Assembly: GCA_900544525.1 (NCBI GenBank)
Contig: UQVN01000157.1
Span: forward strand, 1-7,844
Length of the DNA: 7,844 bases
From: an uncultured Eubacteriales bacterium
Lineage (GTDB): Bacteria > Bacillota > Clostridia > Lachnospirales > Lachnospiraceae
Direction of reading: 5' to 3'
Of the stretch, positions 1-6,124 are shown piece by piece (positions within the stretch are counted from its first letter, which is position 1; each line of letters begins with the position of its first letter). The position numbers and the translations under genes were made by a program. Below the pieces are notes generated by a model that worked only from the letters and a program-made list of their open reading frames with translations, ran no database searches and was not told where the DNA came from.

Positions 1-84
1 ATACAAGTATTTCTGCTTAACTTTTGCCTTCTATGGAACAACGTGTGCTTTTTATGGTATAGAAAATGAATTTTCCTATCATAT
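1..84. other. Non-coding tail beyond the operon terminator
   Basis: I see no convincing gene in this stretch. It contains an AT-rich imperfect hairpin at 59-79 (ATAGAAAAT, 2-nt loop, ATTTTCCTAT with one bulged C) just beyond the strong terminator of the minus-strand operon. The hairpin has almost no GC pairs, so it is a weak structure and may be chance. The window ends too soon to say what gene follows. Confidence 0.4.
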
Positions 85-121
85 AAAAAAAGCAATAGAC
101 AGTCTTTTTCTGTCCATTGCT
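85..121 (-). terminator. Rho-independent terminator of the acid-sugar operon
   Basis: Read on the minus strand, the sequence forms a 12-bp stem, AGCAATGGACAG pairing with CTGTCTATTGCT, around a 7-nt A-rich loop, and runs into seven T residues. The only non-Watson-Crick position is a G-U pair, which is allowed in the minus-strand RNA but becomes an A-C mismatch in plus-strand RNA. The terminator therefore points to minus-strand transcription. It sits about 50 nt after the pdxA2-type stop codon and closes the kinase-permease-dehydrogenase operon. A T-rich run on the other side (from 121) could give weak bidirectional activity. Confidence 0.9.
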
Positions 122-170
122 TTTTCCTTTTCTTTTACTTTTATGATTCCTTAGTCACTTTTATCTCTTT

Positions 171-1172
171 TTATATCTCTTGTTTAAAAGATGGAGAATA
201 TTTCGCAGCTAATCGAATGGCTTCTACCATACTCACATCACTTGCAATTCCTGTTCCTGCAATATCCATCGCTGTTCCATGATCCACAGATGTTCTAAGA
301 ATTGGCATTCCACCTGTAATCGCAATAGTTCTTTCAAAATCTAATGTCTTTGTAGCGATATGTCCTTGATCATGATACAGGGATAATACACTGTTGAACT
401 TTCCTTGTAACGCTAAATGGAATACAGAATCAGCACCAATTGGCCCAACTACGTTATACCCTTCTGCCTGCAATTTCTCTACTGCTGGATAAACGGCTTT
501 CATCTCTTCATCACCAAATAAACCATGTTCTCCACTATGAGGATTTAAACCTGCAATCGCCATTGTACCTTCGTGAACGCCAAGACGTTTTAATGCCTCT
601 GTACAACGTTTTACATAATCAATAATCCGTTCTTCCGTTACCATATCACACGCCTTTCTTAACGATACATGGCGTGTTAAAAAGAAAACTCTCATTCCTC
701 GAACTTCAAACATCGTAAGAGGATCTTCTGTATTGGTTAATGCTCCAAAAATTTCTGTATGTCCAATAAAGTTAATGCCACCAGCACGAAGAGCTTCCTT
801 ATTAATTGGAGTCGTAGCAACGGCATCGACTTTTCTTGCATTGGCAAGTTCAATGCTCTTTTCGATAAATTCATAAGCTGCCTTTCCGCACATTCCGCTG
901 ACTTCACCGAGCTTTAACTCCTTCATATCTACGTTTTTCATATCGATTAAATTAATGATATCTTCTTCATAAATTCCTTGTTCTGGCTCTTCAATTACAT
1001 GAATTTTCATTGGAACTTTTACGATTTCTACCGCCTGTTCCATTACATTTTTGTCACCAACTACAACACATCTTGCTACATCAAAGGTCTCTTTTCTTGC
1101 TAAAGACTTTGCTACAATTTCAGGTCCAATTCCTGCTGGATCTCCTAAAGGGATGGCTACTAATGGTTTCAT
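171..1172 (-). CDS. pdxA2: PdxA2-type 4-phospho-D-threonate/erythronate 3-dehydrogenase (PdxA family)
   Basis: This 333-aa protein has the full length and motifs of the PdxA family of NAD-dependent, metal-dependent dehydrogenases. Visible motifs are GDPAGIGPE near the N-terminus (10-18), GHTE (137-140), NPHSGE (210-215), YHDQGH (266-271) and DHGTAMDIAG (297-306). The three histidines expected to bind the divalent metal are H168, H212 and H267. Classical PdxA oxidises 4-phosphohydroxy-L-threonine in vitamin B6 synthesis. The neighbours here, a DUF1537 kinase and a GntP permease, point instead to the catabolic PdxA2 subgroup, which oxidises 4-phospho-D-threonate or 4-phospho-D-erythronate; the 3-keto product loses CO2 to give dihydroxyacetone phosphate. 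Firmicutes usually make pyridoxal phosphate through PdxS/PdxT, which supports the catabolic reading. The ATG has a GGAGG box 8 nt upstream (1181-1185). It is the last gene of its operon, 107 bp after the permease. The threonate/erythronate choice cannot be made from sequence alone. Confidence 0.9.
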   Translation of the reverse strand: MKPLVAIPLGDPAGIGPEIVAKSLARKETFDVARCVVVGDKNVMEQAVEIVKVPMKIHVIEEPEQGIYEEDIINLIDMKNVDMKELKLGEVSGMCGKAAYEFIEKSIELANARKVDAVATTPINKEALRAGGINFIGHTEIFGALTNTEDPLTMFEVRGMRVFFLTRHVSLRKACDMVTEERIIDYVKRCTEALKRLGVHEGTMAIAGLNPHSGEHGLFGDEEMKAVYPAVEKLQAEGYNVVGPIGADSVFHLALQGKFNSVLSLYHDQGHIATKTLDFERTIAITGGMPILRTSVDHGTAMDIAGTGIASDVSMVEAIRLAAKYSPSFKQEI

Positions 1173-1279
1173 AATGAACTCCTCCTTTTTGCTCTCTTTC
1201 TTTTTTGTTTTATGCCTTCTATCTGAATTCCGTTTTTTATTCTATTTTTTCTATGAATACCTATTACCGTTTTCTCTTC

Positions 1280-2623
1280 TTATCCTAAGAAATAATTTAA
1301 AATCATAAGGGTAATCAAGGCAACTCCACCACAAAGAGTTGTTGTAATACTCCATACTTGCATTTGTTCTTTTGTATTATCAATTCCCATTGTTTCATTA
1401 ATGACCCAGAAATAAGAATCATTAAAATGTGAAAATGGAATCGCTCCGATACACGCTGCTAACGCTGCAAATACTGGATTTAAGTGTAGCGTTGCAATCA
1501 TTGGTGCTACAACAGAGGCTGCGGTTGTCATAGAAACCGCTCCTGATCCTTGTGCAACACGAAGTAACACGGCAATTAAAAATGGTAATAAGATTGGTGG
1601 GATACTTGTTTTTACAATGTTGGATGCGATAAATTCACCAAGACCGCTTGTTTGAATAATCATACCTAAAGCACCACCGCCACCAACTAATAACATTAAT
1701 TTACCACTGGCTTTTAATCCTTCTTCCATCGCATTTAACGTTTCTTGTTTTGTGTATTTTTTTGTGAGCCCATAAATGGCTACTAATAATCCAAGGGCTA
1801 ATGCTACAATTGGCTGTCCTAATAAGGATATAACACTATTTTCTATTCCAAAAGAAGAAAGTGCTGTTTTTAAAATAATCAATACAATTGGAAGTAAAAT
1901 TGGTGCAAAACATAATAATGCAGATAATGATTTCTCCTCTTTTTGCTCTTCTTCTACTTCCACTTCCATTCTTTCTCTTGTCCATCCATCGCCATCTGGA
2001 ACCTGATAGATTTTCTTTCCTAAATATTTTCCGTAAATTAAGCTGACAATAATAATCGGAATGGAAATAATCGTTCCGTAAAGCATAAATTCACCGATAT
2101 TAGCATTTAAAATTCCTGCAACACCAATCGGCCCAGCTGCTGGTGGTACAAGGGAGTGACTGGCTACCAAACCACCTGCAAGTGCGATACCAAGGGTTAC
2201 CACTGACTTTTTCGTCTTTTTGGATAACGCTTTCATCAATGGAGATAAAATAATAAATCCTGATGTACAAAAGATAGATAAGGAAGTGACAAATCCTGAA
2301 ATTGCTAGGGCTTCTTCTTCATGATTTTTCCCAAATAAACGAATAAAAGTATCTGCCATTACTTTCGTAGCTCCCGATATTTCTAGGAGCTTTCCTAACA
2401 TAACCCCAAAACCAATAATAATACCAATACTACTTAATGATTTACCAAAACCACCTGTTATCGCATCTAAAACATCATTTTGGGACATTCCCCCAAACAA
2501 TCCGATAAAGATAGCACAGATGATGACCGCAATAAACACATGAATTCTTGTCATCGTAATTAATAAAACTAACGCAATTAATCCTATTACAAGACCAAGT
2601 GCCATTCTCATTTCTTCTGACAT
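1280..2623 (-). CDS. GntP-family sugar-acid:H+ symporter
   Basis: This 447-aa, very hydrophobic protein matches the length of GntP-family permeases (gluconate/aldonate:proton symporters of the cytoplasmic membrane, usually about 440 aa). Family motifs visible are HSLVPPAAGP (156-165), VAQGSGAVSMTTAA (356-369) and SHFNDSYFWV (398-407). The first hydrophobic helices start at about residue 8, and a charged, Glu-rich hydrophilic loop at about 205-231 separates two membrane halves. The ATG at 2623 has a modest ribosome binding site (AAGG with 8-nt spacing at 2632-2635); in-frame ATGs at codons 5 and 7 are possible but have no better site. It lies 62 bp after the kinase gene and 107 bp before the dehydrogenase, on the same strand and with no terminator in either gap. 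I infer import of the C4 sugar acid that the two enzymes consume; gluconate or another aldonate cannot be excluded from sequence. Confidence 0.88.
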   Translation of the reverse strand: MSEEMRMALGLVIGLIALVLLITMTRIHVFIAVIICAIFIGLFGGMSQNDVLDAITGGFGKSLSSIGIIIGFGVMLGKLLEISGATKVMADTFIRLFGKNHEEEALAISGFVTSLSIFCTSGFIILSPLMKALSKKTKKSVVTLGIALAGGLVASHSLVPPAAGPIGVAGILNANIGEFMLYGTIISIPIIIVSLIYGKYLGKKIYQVPDGDGWTRERMEVEVEEEQKEEKSLSALLCFAPILLPIVLIILKTALSSFGIENSVISLLGQPIVALALGLLVAIYGLTKKYTKQETLNAMEEGLKASGKLMLLVGGGGALGMIIQTSGLGEFIASNIVKTSIPPILLPFLIAVLLRVAQGSGAVSMTTAASVVAPMIATLHLNPVFAALAACIGAIPFSHFNDSYFWVINETMGIDNTKEQMQVWSITTTLCGGVALITLMILNYFLG

Positions 2624-2685
2624 ACTCGATACCTTACCTTTCTTATTTTTCTCTTCTGTCTATGCTTTTTTACCCCTTTTTTCTT

Positions 2686-3978
2686 TTAACCTTCAATGAC
2701 CGTATCTAAATAATCAAGACATTGTACTAAAGTATCTTCTTTTCCTACAAGACCGCCCTTTGTAATCATAGGAAGACCTTCGGCATATCCACCAACCGTT
2801 TGGGAATAAATCGCAAGTGGAATGACTTCTCCTTTTACATGGAAACCTGAGATTCCAAGTTTTTCACAAAAAGCTGCCGCTACATCGCCTCCTGATGCAT
2901 AGATTCCACCGATTCTTTCCTTTAATATGTGAAGTAAAGATTCTAATACTTCTGCCATTGTTCCTGTAATAATCGCTGCACATTCTTTTTTGCTTAAATT
3001 TTCTGCCCCTTTTACTTGGCTTAAATCTAAGACATCTTCTTTTTCTGTTGTGGTAGCAATGACTAACACACGATAATCCTCTGCTCCACGAATAATAGCT
3101 TCTTGTACACGTTTTATTTCTTCTTTTCTCAATTCTTCTTCAAAAAACTTAGAAGTATCAATTTTTACAACAAAAGGATTTCCTGTCTCTTTTAAGTATT
3201 TTAACTGTTGTCTCGTAAGTTCACTTGCACTGCCAATTCCACATAAAATTTTCTTTTCATTTTCTGTTTTTTTTCGTTTAAAAATTTGATTTGCTAATGC
3301 CGCAGTAAATGGACCTGGATCAATTGCCACAACCTTGATACCACAAGCACTACAGCACGCAGCGATCGCTTCAATATCTCGATTACTTTGTGCATCAACG
3401 GCTACTACTCTATGAGTTTCTAATTCCTTTGTTAACTCTTCTAATAAATAGCTAGAAGATTTTGTTACTTTTTCAAGACCAATATAGCCAACGCTATGCT
3501 TTGTCTGCTTTTTAATAATCTCTGTCACTCTTGAAGTATCCACTGGAGAAGTTGGATCTTTTGCAACTTCTGTTTTTTGAAGTGGGACTCCATTGACAAG
3601 TAAAATATCTCCAATGCTTGTACGCCCTGACGCTGGGAAAGAAGCCACAACAACGGCATGATACTCTTCTCCAAGATAATCTAAAATACTATCAATTTCA
3701 GCTCCTACATTTCCTCTTAATGTAGAGTCAATTCGTTTACTGTAAAGAATTCTATCATCCTTTGGAAAATAAGCGGCTGTTTCATTTACAACACGGTACG
3801 CATCTTCCTTGCTCATTCCTCTGCTGTTTGTACTAACGCACAGTACATCATACTGATTAAAATCCTTCATTTGATCTAACTTTAAAACCGTTCCAACTCG
3901 AAACCCATCTTGTGCAAGAATCGCACCAGTATCATTTGCTCCTGTTAGGTCATCTGCAATAATTACAGTATTTAACAT
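2686..3978 (-). CDS. Four-carbon acid sugar kinase (DUF1537 family; D-threonate or D-erythronate kinase type)
   Basis: This 430-aa protein has both halves of the DUF1537 acid-sugar kinase family. The N-terminal substrate-binding domain starts with IADDLTGANDTG (7-18) and carries KRIDSTLRGN followed by VGAEID (81-96). The C-terminal nucleotide-binding domain has ASGGDVA (361-367) and the glycine-rich TKGGLVGKEDTL (406-417). Family members phosphorylate C4 sugar acids at O4 with ATP. Those paired with PdxA2 are D-threonate kinase (DtnK) or D-erythronate kinase (DerK), while those of the 3-oxo-tetronate branch (OtnK) come with OtnC/OtnI and a dehydrogenase, none of which is here. The start is the ATG at 3978, 9 nt after AGGAGG (3988-3993). 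It is the first gene of a three-gene operon, led by a near-consensus promoter at 4039-4067. Kinase family assignment is firm; the exact epimer is not, so I give no symbol. Confidence 0.88.
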   Translation of the reverse strand: MLNTVIIADDLTGANDTGAILAQDGFRVGTVLKLDQMKDFNQYDVLCVSTNSRGMSKEDAYRVVNETAAYFPKDDRILYSKRIDSTLRGNVGAEIDSILDYLGEEYHAVVVASFPASGRTSIGDILLVNGVPLQKTEVAKDPTSPVDTSRVTEIIKKQTKHSVGYIGLEKVTKSSSYLLEELTKELETHRVVAVDAQSNRDIEAIAACCSACGIKVVAIDPGPFTAALANQIFKRKKTENEKKILCGIGSASELTRQQLKYLKETGNPFVVKIDTSKFFEEELRKEEIKRVQEAIIRGAEDYRVLVIATTTEKEDVLDLSQVKGAENLSKKECAAIITGTMAEVLESLLHILKERIGGIYASGGDVAAAFCEKLGISGFHVKGEVIPLAIYSQTVGGYAEGLPMITKGGLVGKEDTLVQCLDYLDTVIEG

Positions 3979-3993
3979 AACATTGAACCTCCT
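3972..3993 (-). promoter_or_regulatory. Ribosome binding site of the kinase gene with an overlapping out-of-frame start
   Basis: AGGAGG at 3993-3988 lies 9 nt before the kinase ATG (3978). A second ATG at 3983 lies only 4 nt after the same box, in another frame, and reads Met-Leu-Cys then TAA, ending inside the kinase gene. Spacing favours the 3978 start. The minimal ORF may be chance, or it may lower or tune initiation. Confidence 0.6.
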
Positions 3994-4038
3994 TTTTCTT
4001 TATCAATCATTCACAGACACTTGTTGTCGATAGGTGCC

Positions 4039-4067
4039 ATTATATAGTTTCACAAAAACAAAGTCAA
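4039..4067 (-). promoter_or_regulatory. Sigma-A promoter of the kinase-permease-dehydrogenase operon
   Basis: On the minus strand there is TTGACT (4067-4062), a spacer of exactly 17 bp, and a perfect TATAAT (4044-4039). This is 11 of 12 consensus positions with ideal spacing. The predicted start of transcription is near 4032, giving a leader of about 54 nt before the kinase ATG. DNA just upstream is strongly AT-rich, as in an UP element. Such a strong core promoter would be expected to need repression or catabolite control rather than depend on an activator, although upstream repeats are also present. Confidence 0.85.
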
Positions 4068-4082
4068 TAAAACAGCTTATTT

Positions 4083-4129
4083 TGTTCGTTTTATCAAAAA
4101 TAAAATATTCTACCATAAAAAATCGAACA
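4083..4129. repeat. Widely spaced inverted half-sites TGTTCG / CGAACA upstream of the promoter
   Basis: TGTTCG at 4083-4088 and CGAACA at 4124-4129 form an inverted pair, and T-rich or A-rich tracts extend the similarity inward. The half-sites are 41 bp apart centre to centre, close to four helical turns, and centre near -54 and -95 from the predicted transcription start. The geometry fits two faces-aligned regulator sites, perhaps for the PucR-type protein encoded nearby; this link is inference only. Confidence 0.4.
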
Positions 4130-4133
4130 TTTT

Positions 4134-4150
4134 TGTTAAAATACTGTTAA
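4134..4150 (-). promoter_or_regulatory. Tandem TTAACA-N5-TTAACA repeat, candidate OmpR/PhoB-family response regulator box
   Basis: Minus-strand TTAACA at 4150-4145 is repeated at 4139-4134 with an 11-bp period. Direct repeats with one-turn spacing are the usual target of OmpR/PhoB-family response regulators, and the Bacillus PhoP box is described as TT(A/C/T)ACA-like repeats about 5 bp apart. A response regulator of that family is encoded 1.2 kb upstream. The region is AT-rich, so a chance match is possible, and it lies about 100-120 bp upstream of the predicted start, far from the core promoter. Confidence 0.35.
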
Positions 4151-4363
4151 TAAAAAATAGATTTTACAGCACTTTGATATTTTTTTAACTAATACGATTT
4201 ATGTGTCAAACGGTCATTCTAGAAATATGGAAATCCACTTTGCACAATTTTGAAAGATTTTATTCCACAAAAAAAGCACTTCTAACCTCTTCTTGAAACA
4301 ATGAAAAATACGCCTTATCCGTTTCTCATCTTTTCAAAAAATTTAGAAATGCTTATCTCCAAT

Positions 4364-5356
4364 TCATTTTTTATAAAATTTTATATGAAATATCGTTCCT
4401 TTTCCTACTTCGCTTTCTACTTGGATTTGCCCTTGCTGTTTCATAATGATATTTTTTGCCATAGCAAGCCCAATTCCAACACTATCGGAAGAGGCATTTT
4501 TTCCTCGATAAAATCGTTTAAAAATGTAAGGAAGATCTTCTTTATCAATGCCTTCTCCTGTATCTTTTATTTCCACTTCTGTATAGAGAGGATTTTTCAC
4601 TCCATGGATTCTTAAATTTCCACCAGATTTTGTATGCTCTAAACAATTTTTTAAAACATTTGTCAACGCCTCTTTGCTCCACTCAAAGTCTCCAATATAG
4701 CTACATCCTTCTTCTACCTCTACTTGAATGGTAACTCCCTTTAATTCCGCTGGAATCCATAAAGTTTCTAACGCATGGGATACTAGATCTTTGACAATGA
4801 CTACTTCCTCCTTCATTACAATGGTTCCTGCATCCATCTTTGACAACTTCAACAAAGAGGTGACAAGCCACTCCATGCGAGCAAGCTGGGATTGAATCCG
4901 ATCAATAAATTGTTTTCTTTTTTCATATGGTAATTCTTGTTGTAACAGATCACTTAGTACCATCATAGAAGTCAGTGGCGTTTTCAACTGGTGGGAAATA
5001 TCTGCCATGGAATCTGCTAAATAATGCTTATCTTTTTTTAACAATTCCGCCTGTTCTTCTAGCTTTCTTGTGACTTTATAAATTTCATTTTTTAAATAAC
5101 TTAATTCGCCCTCTTCGTTATCACGAATATCCATGAAATGTTCCCCATTTGTAATACGGCTTAAATAGTTGGAAAGCTCCGCAATTCTTTTATTTCGATA
5201 AAACAAAACCATGTATCCAATGAGCGCGATCAAAAAACCAGCACCAGCCATAATATAGTGACTGATAAAAGAAAAGAAAAAGCAACCAATGCTTGCCATA
5301 ATAAGAACAAGCCCTTGTAACAAAATCATAATTCGAATATCTTTATTTTTCCACAT
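4364..5356 (-). CDS. Two-helix membrane sensor histidine kinase (HisKA/HATPase_c)
   Basis: I call 330 aa from the ATG at 5356. Two hydrophobic helices (about residues 8-30 and 35-53) are joined by only a few residues, so there is almost no extracellular sensor. A HAMP-like linker follows (55-105), then the HisKA domain with phospho-acceptor His122 in ADISHQLKTPLTS. The ATPase domain has an N box NVLKNCLEH (233-241), G1 DTGEGID (265-271), F box IFKRFYRGKN (278-287) and G2 GIGLAMAKN (294-302). All catalytic boxes are intact. A longer frame opens at a TTG at 5422, but that lies inside the response regulator's last codons and lacks a ribosome binding site. The ATG start leaves a 28-nt gap after the regulator, with GAGGAG at 5378-5373. 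Histidine kinases with such a short loop often sense within the membrane, frequently through a partner ABC transporter, but none is visible here. It phosphorylates the adjacent response regulator; its signal is unknown. Confidence 0.88.
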   Translation of the reverse strand: MWKNKDIRIMILLQGLVLIMASIGCFFFSFISHYIMAGAGFLIALIGYMVLFYRNKRIAELSNYLSRITNGEHFMDIRDNEEGELSYLKNEIYKVTRKLEEQAELLKKDKHYLADSMADISHQLKTPLTSMMVLSDLLQQELPYEKRKQFIDRIQSQLARMEWLVTSLLKLSKMDAGTIVMKEEVVIVKDLVSHALETLWIPAELKGVTIQVEVEEGCSYIGDFEWSKEALTNVLKNCLEHTKSGGNLRIHGVKNPLYTEVEIKDTGEGIDKEDLPYIFKRFYRGKNASSDSVGIGLAMAKNIIMKQQGQIQVESEVGKGTIFHIKFYKK

Positions 5357-5372
5357 ATCTTTTTTCGCTTTT

Positions 5373-5378
5373 CTCCTC
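5373..5378 (-). promoter_or_regulatory. Ribosome binding site for the histidine kinase, unusually long spacing
   Basis: GAGGAG lies just after the response regulator stop codon, but 16 nt before the ATG at 5356, longer than the common 6-10 nt. No ATG, GTG or TTG codon in the right frame lies at a better distance, so the ATG remains the best start. The long spacing may keep kinase levels below those of the response regulator. Confidence 0.55.
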
Positions 5379-5384
5379 AACCTT

Positions 5385-6056
5385 TTAGAATAGGCGGTAC
5401 CCAATTCCACGGACAGTTTCAATTACCGTTGGATTGGTGGGATCTTCCTCTAACTTTTCTCTCAGCCTTTTAATATATACGGTCAATGTATTGTCGTTGA
5501 CATAATCTCCTGATATATCCCAAATACCTTCTAACAATTGATTTCTAGAAAGGGCTTGTCCTCGATGATTAATCAATGTGACTAATAGTCGATATTCTAA
5601 GGCGGTTAAAATAATCTCTTCTTGATCGCGATACACTTTTGCCTCTTGTAGATTTACTTTTACCTTACCAAGCTCTATGATAGAACGATTGCTCTTTCCA
5701 CCGTAACGACGCATAACGGATTTTATTCTAGAGATCAGCTCTCGAATCCGAAATGGCTTTGTAATATAGTCATCCGCTCCCATATCAAGTCCCATAACTA
5801 CGTTCACTTCATCGTCACACGCCGTTAAGAAAATGACAGGAGCATCCCCTTTTTCCTTTATTTTCTTACAGATTTCATATCCTGTACCATCTGGTAAGGT
5901 AAGATCCAATAAATACAGATCATAAGAAGTTTCTTCTATCTTCTTTAAAGCATCGTTTTTATTATAGACTTCCTCTGGCTCAAATCCTTCTTGCATGAGA
6001 GAATAAGAAATCCCCATTGCGATGGTCTGATCGTCTTCTACAATTAAAATCCTCAT
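5385..6056 (-). CDS. OmpR/PhoB-family response regulator
   Basis: This 223-aa protein has the normal length and two-domain layout of the family. The receiver domain (about 1-117) has the acidic pair D8-D9, phospho-acceptor D51 in LLDLTLPDG, T78 in FLTA, and K100-P101 in DDYITKPF. The C-terminal winged helix-turn-helix (about 126-223) includes LTALEYRLL, the likely recognition region VNDNTLTVYIKRLREKL (186-202) and the closing VRGIGYRLF. All residues for phosphorylation are present. The ATG at 6056 has AAGGAG 8 nt upstream (6065-6070). The gene lies 68 bp after the PucR-type gene and 28 bp before its cognate histidine kinase. The regulon is not shown by sequence, but the TTAACA tandem repeat upstream of the acid-sugar operon is a candidate target. 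Its closest named relatives (PhoP, VanR and similar) cannot be told apart from sequence inspection alone. Confidence 0.93.
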   Translation of the reverse strand: MRILIVEDDQTIAMGISYSLMQEGFEPEEVYNKNDALKKIEETSYDLYLLDLTLPDGTGYEICKKIKEKGDAPVIFLTACDDEVNVVMGLDMGADDYITKPFRIRELISRIKSVMRRYGGKSNRSIIELGKVKVNLQEAKVYRDQEEIILTALEYRLLVTLINHRGQALSRNQLLEGIWDISGDYVNDNTLTVYIKRLREKLEEDPTNPTVIETVRGIGYRLF

Positions 6057-6124
6057 GTTTTGTACTCCTTCTTATAGACTCTTGCTTACGCTTTTATTGA
6101 TAACTTCCTTATTATCTTCCTTCT
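6057..6124 (-). other. Short gap between PucR-type gene and response regulator
   Basis: In this 68-bp purine-rich gap I find the AAGGAG of the response regulator but no stem-loop terminator. There is no pair of -35/-10 boxes better than a lone TATAAG-like hexamer. The absence of both suggests that the two-component genes may be transcribed, at least in part, by read-through from the PucR-type gene. Confidence 0.4.

Larger units (their letters stand above)
3979..4363. other. AT-rich control region between histidine kinase gene and acid-sugar operon
   Basis: About 385 bp hold no gene that I can support. Going in the direction of transcription there is first the tail after the histidine-kinase stop codon, with T-runs but no convincing GC-rich stem, so no intrinsic terminator for the two-component genes is evident. 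Next come a TTAACA tandem repeat (4150-4134), an inverted pair of TGTTCG/CGAACA half-sites (4129-4083), the sigma-A promoter (4067-4039), and a leader of roughly 54 nt ending in a strong ribosome binding site. The density of candidate elements suggests that operon control is concentrated here. Confidence 0.6.

Noticed and set aside
440..625. Plus-strand open frame of 61 codons
   Set aside because: It lies wholly inside and antisense to the PdxA2-type gene, which has all family motifs. There is no ribosome binding site or recognisable domain.
1051..1308. Plus-strand open frame of 85 codons
   Set aside because: It is antisense to the start of the dehydrogenase gene, the intergenic gap and the end of the permease gene. 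The Phe/Leu-rich end comes from pyrimidine-rich complement of Shine-Dalgarno DNA.
1776..2006. Plus-strand open frame of 76 codons
   Set aside because: It is antisense to the permease gene; the Ser/Thr-rich stretch mirrors the Glu-rich cytoplasmic loop codons of the permease.
2624..2685. Possible internal terminator or promoter between kinase and permease genes
   Set aside because: The gap is a purine-rich run with no stem-loop and no -35/-10 pair, so simple co-transcription is the better reading.
4023..4039. TGGCAC on the minus strand, like a sigma-54 -24 element
   Set aside because: The matching -12 GC/TTGC element is missing at the required distance, and the sequence overlaps the start region of an excellent sigma-A promoter.
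4182..4209. Perfect TTGACA on the minus strand (4209-4204) with TAAAAA 16 bp later as a second promoter
   Set aside because: The -10 matches only four of six positions and is part of an A-run. The promoter at 4039-4067 is far better, so I keep this only as a weak possibility.
4203..4220. TGTCAAACGGTCA, somewhat like a CcpA catabolite-repression site
   Set aside because: The spacing around the central CG does not fit the cre consensus, and it is about 170 bp upstream of the predicted transcription start.
4262..4300. T-run on the minus strand after the histidine kinase as a terminator
   Set aside because: I could not find a paired stem directly before the T-run; the upstream purine-rich sequence has no complementary arm.
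4301..4615. Plus-strand open frame of 104 codons in and beyond the intergenic region
   Set aside because: Most of it is antisense to the conserved ATPase domain of the histidine kinase. No ribosome binding site precedes it, and its Phe/Ser/Ile-rich composition is typical of a shadow frame.
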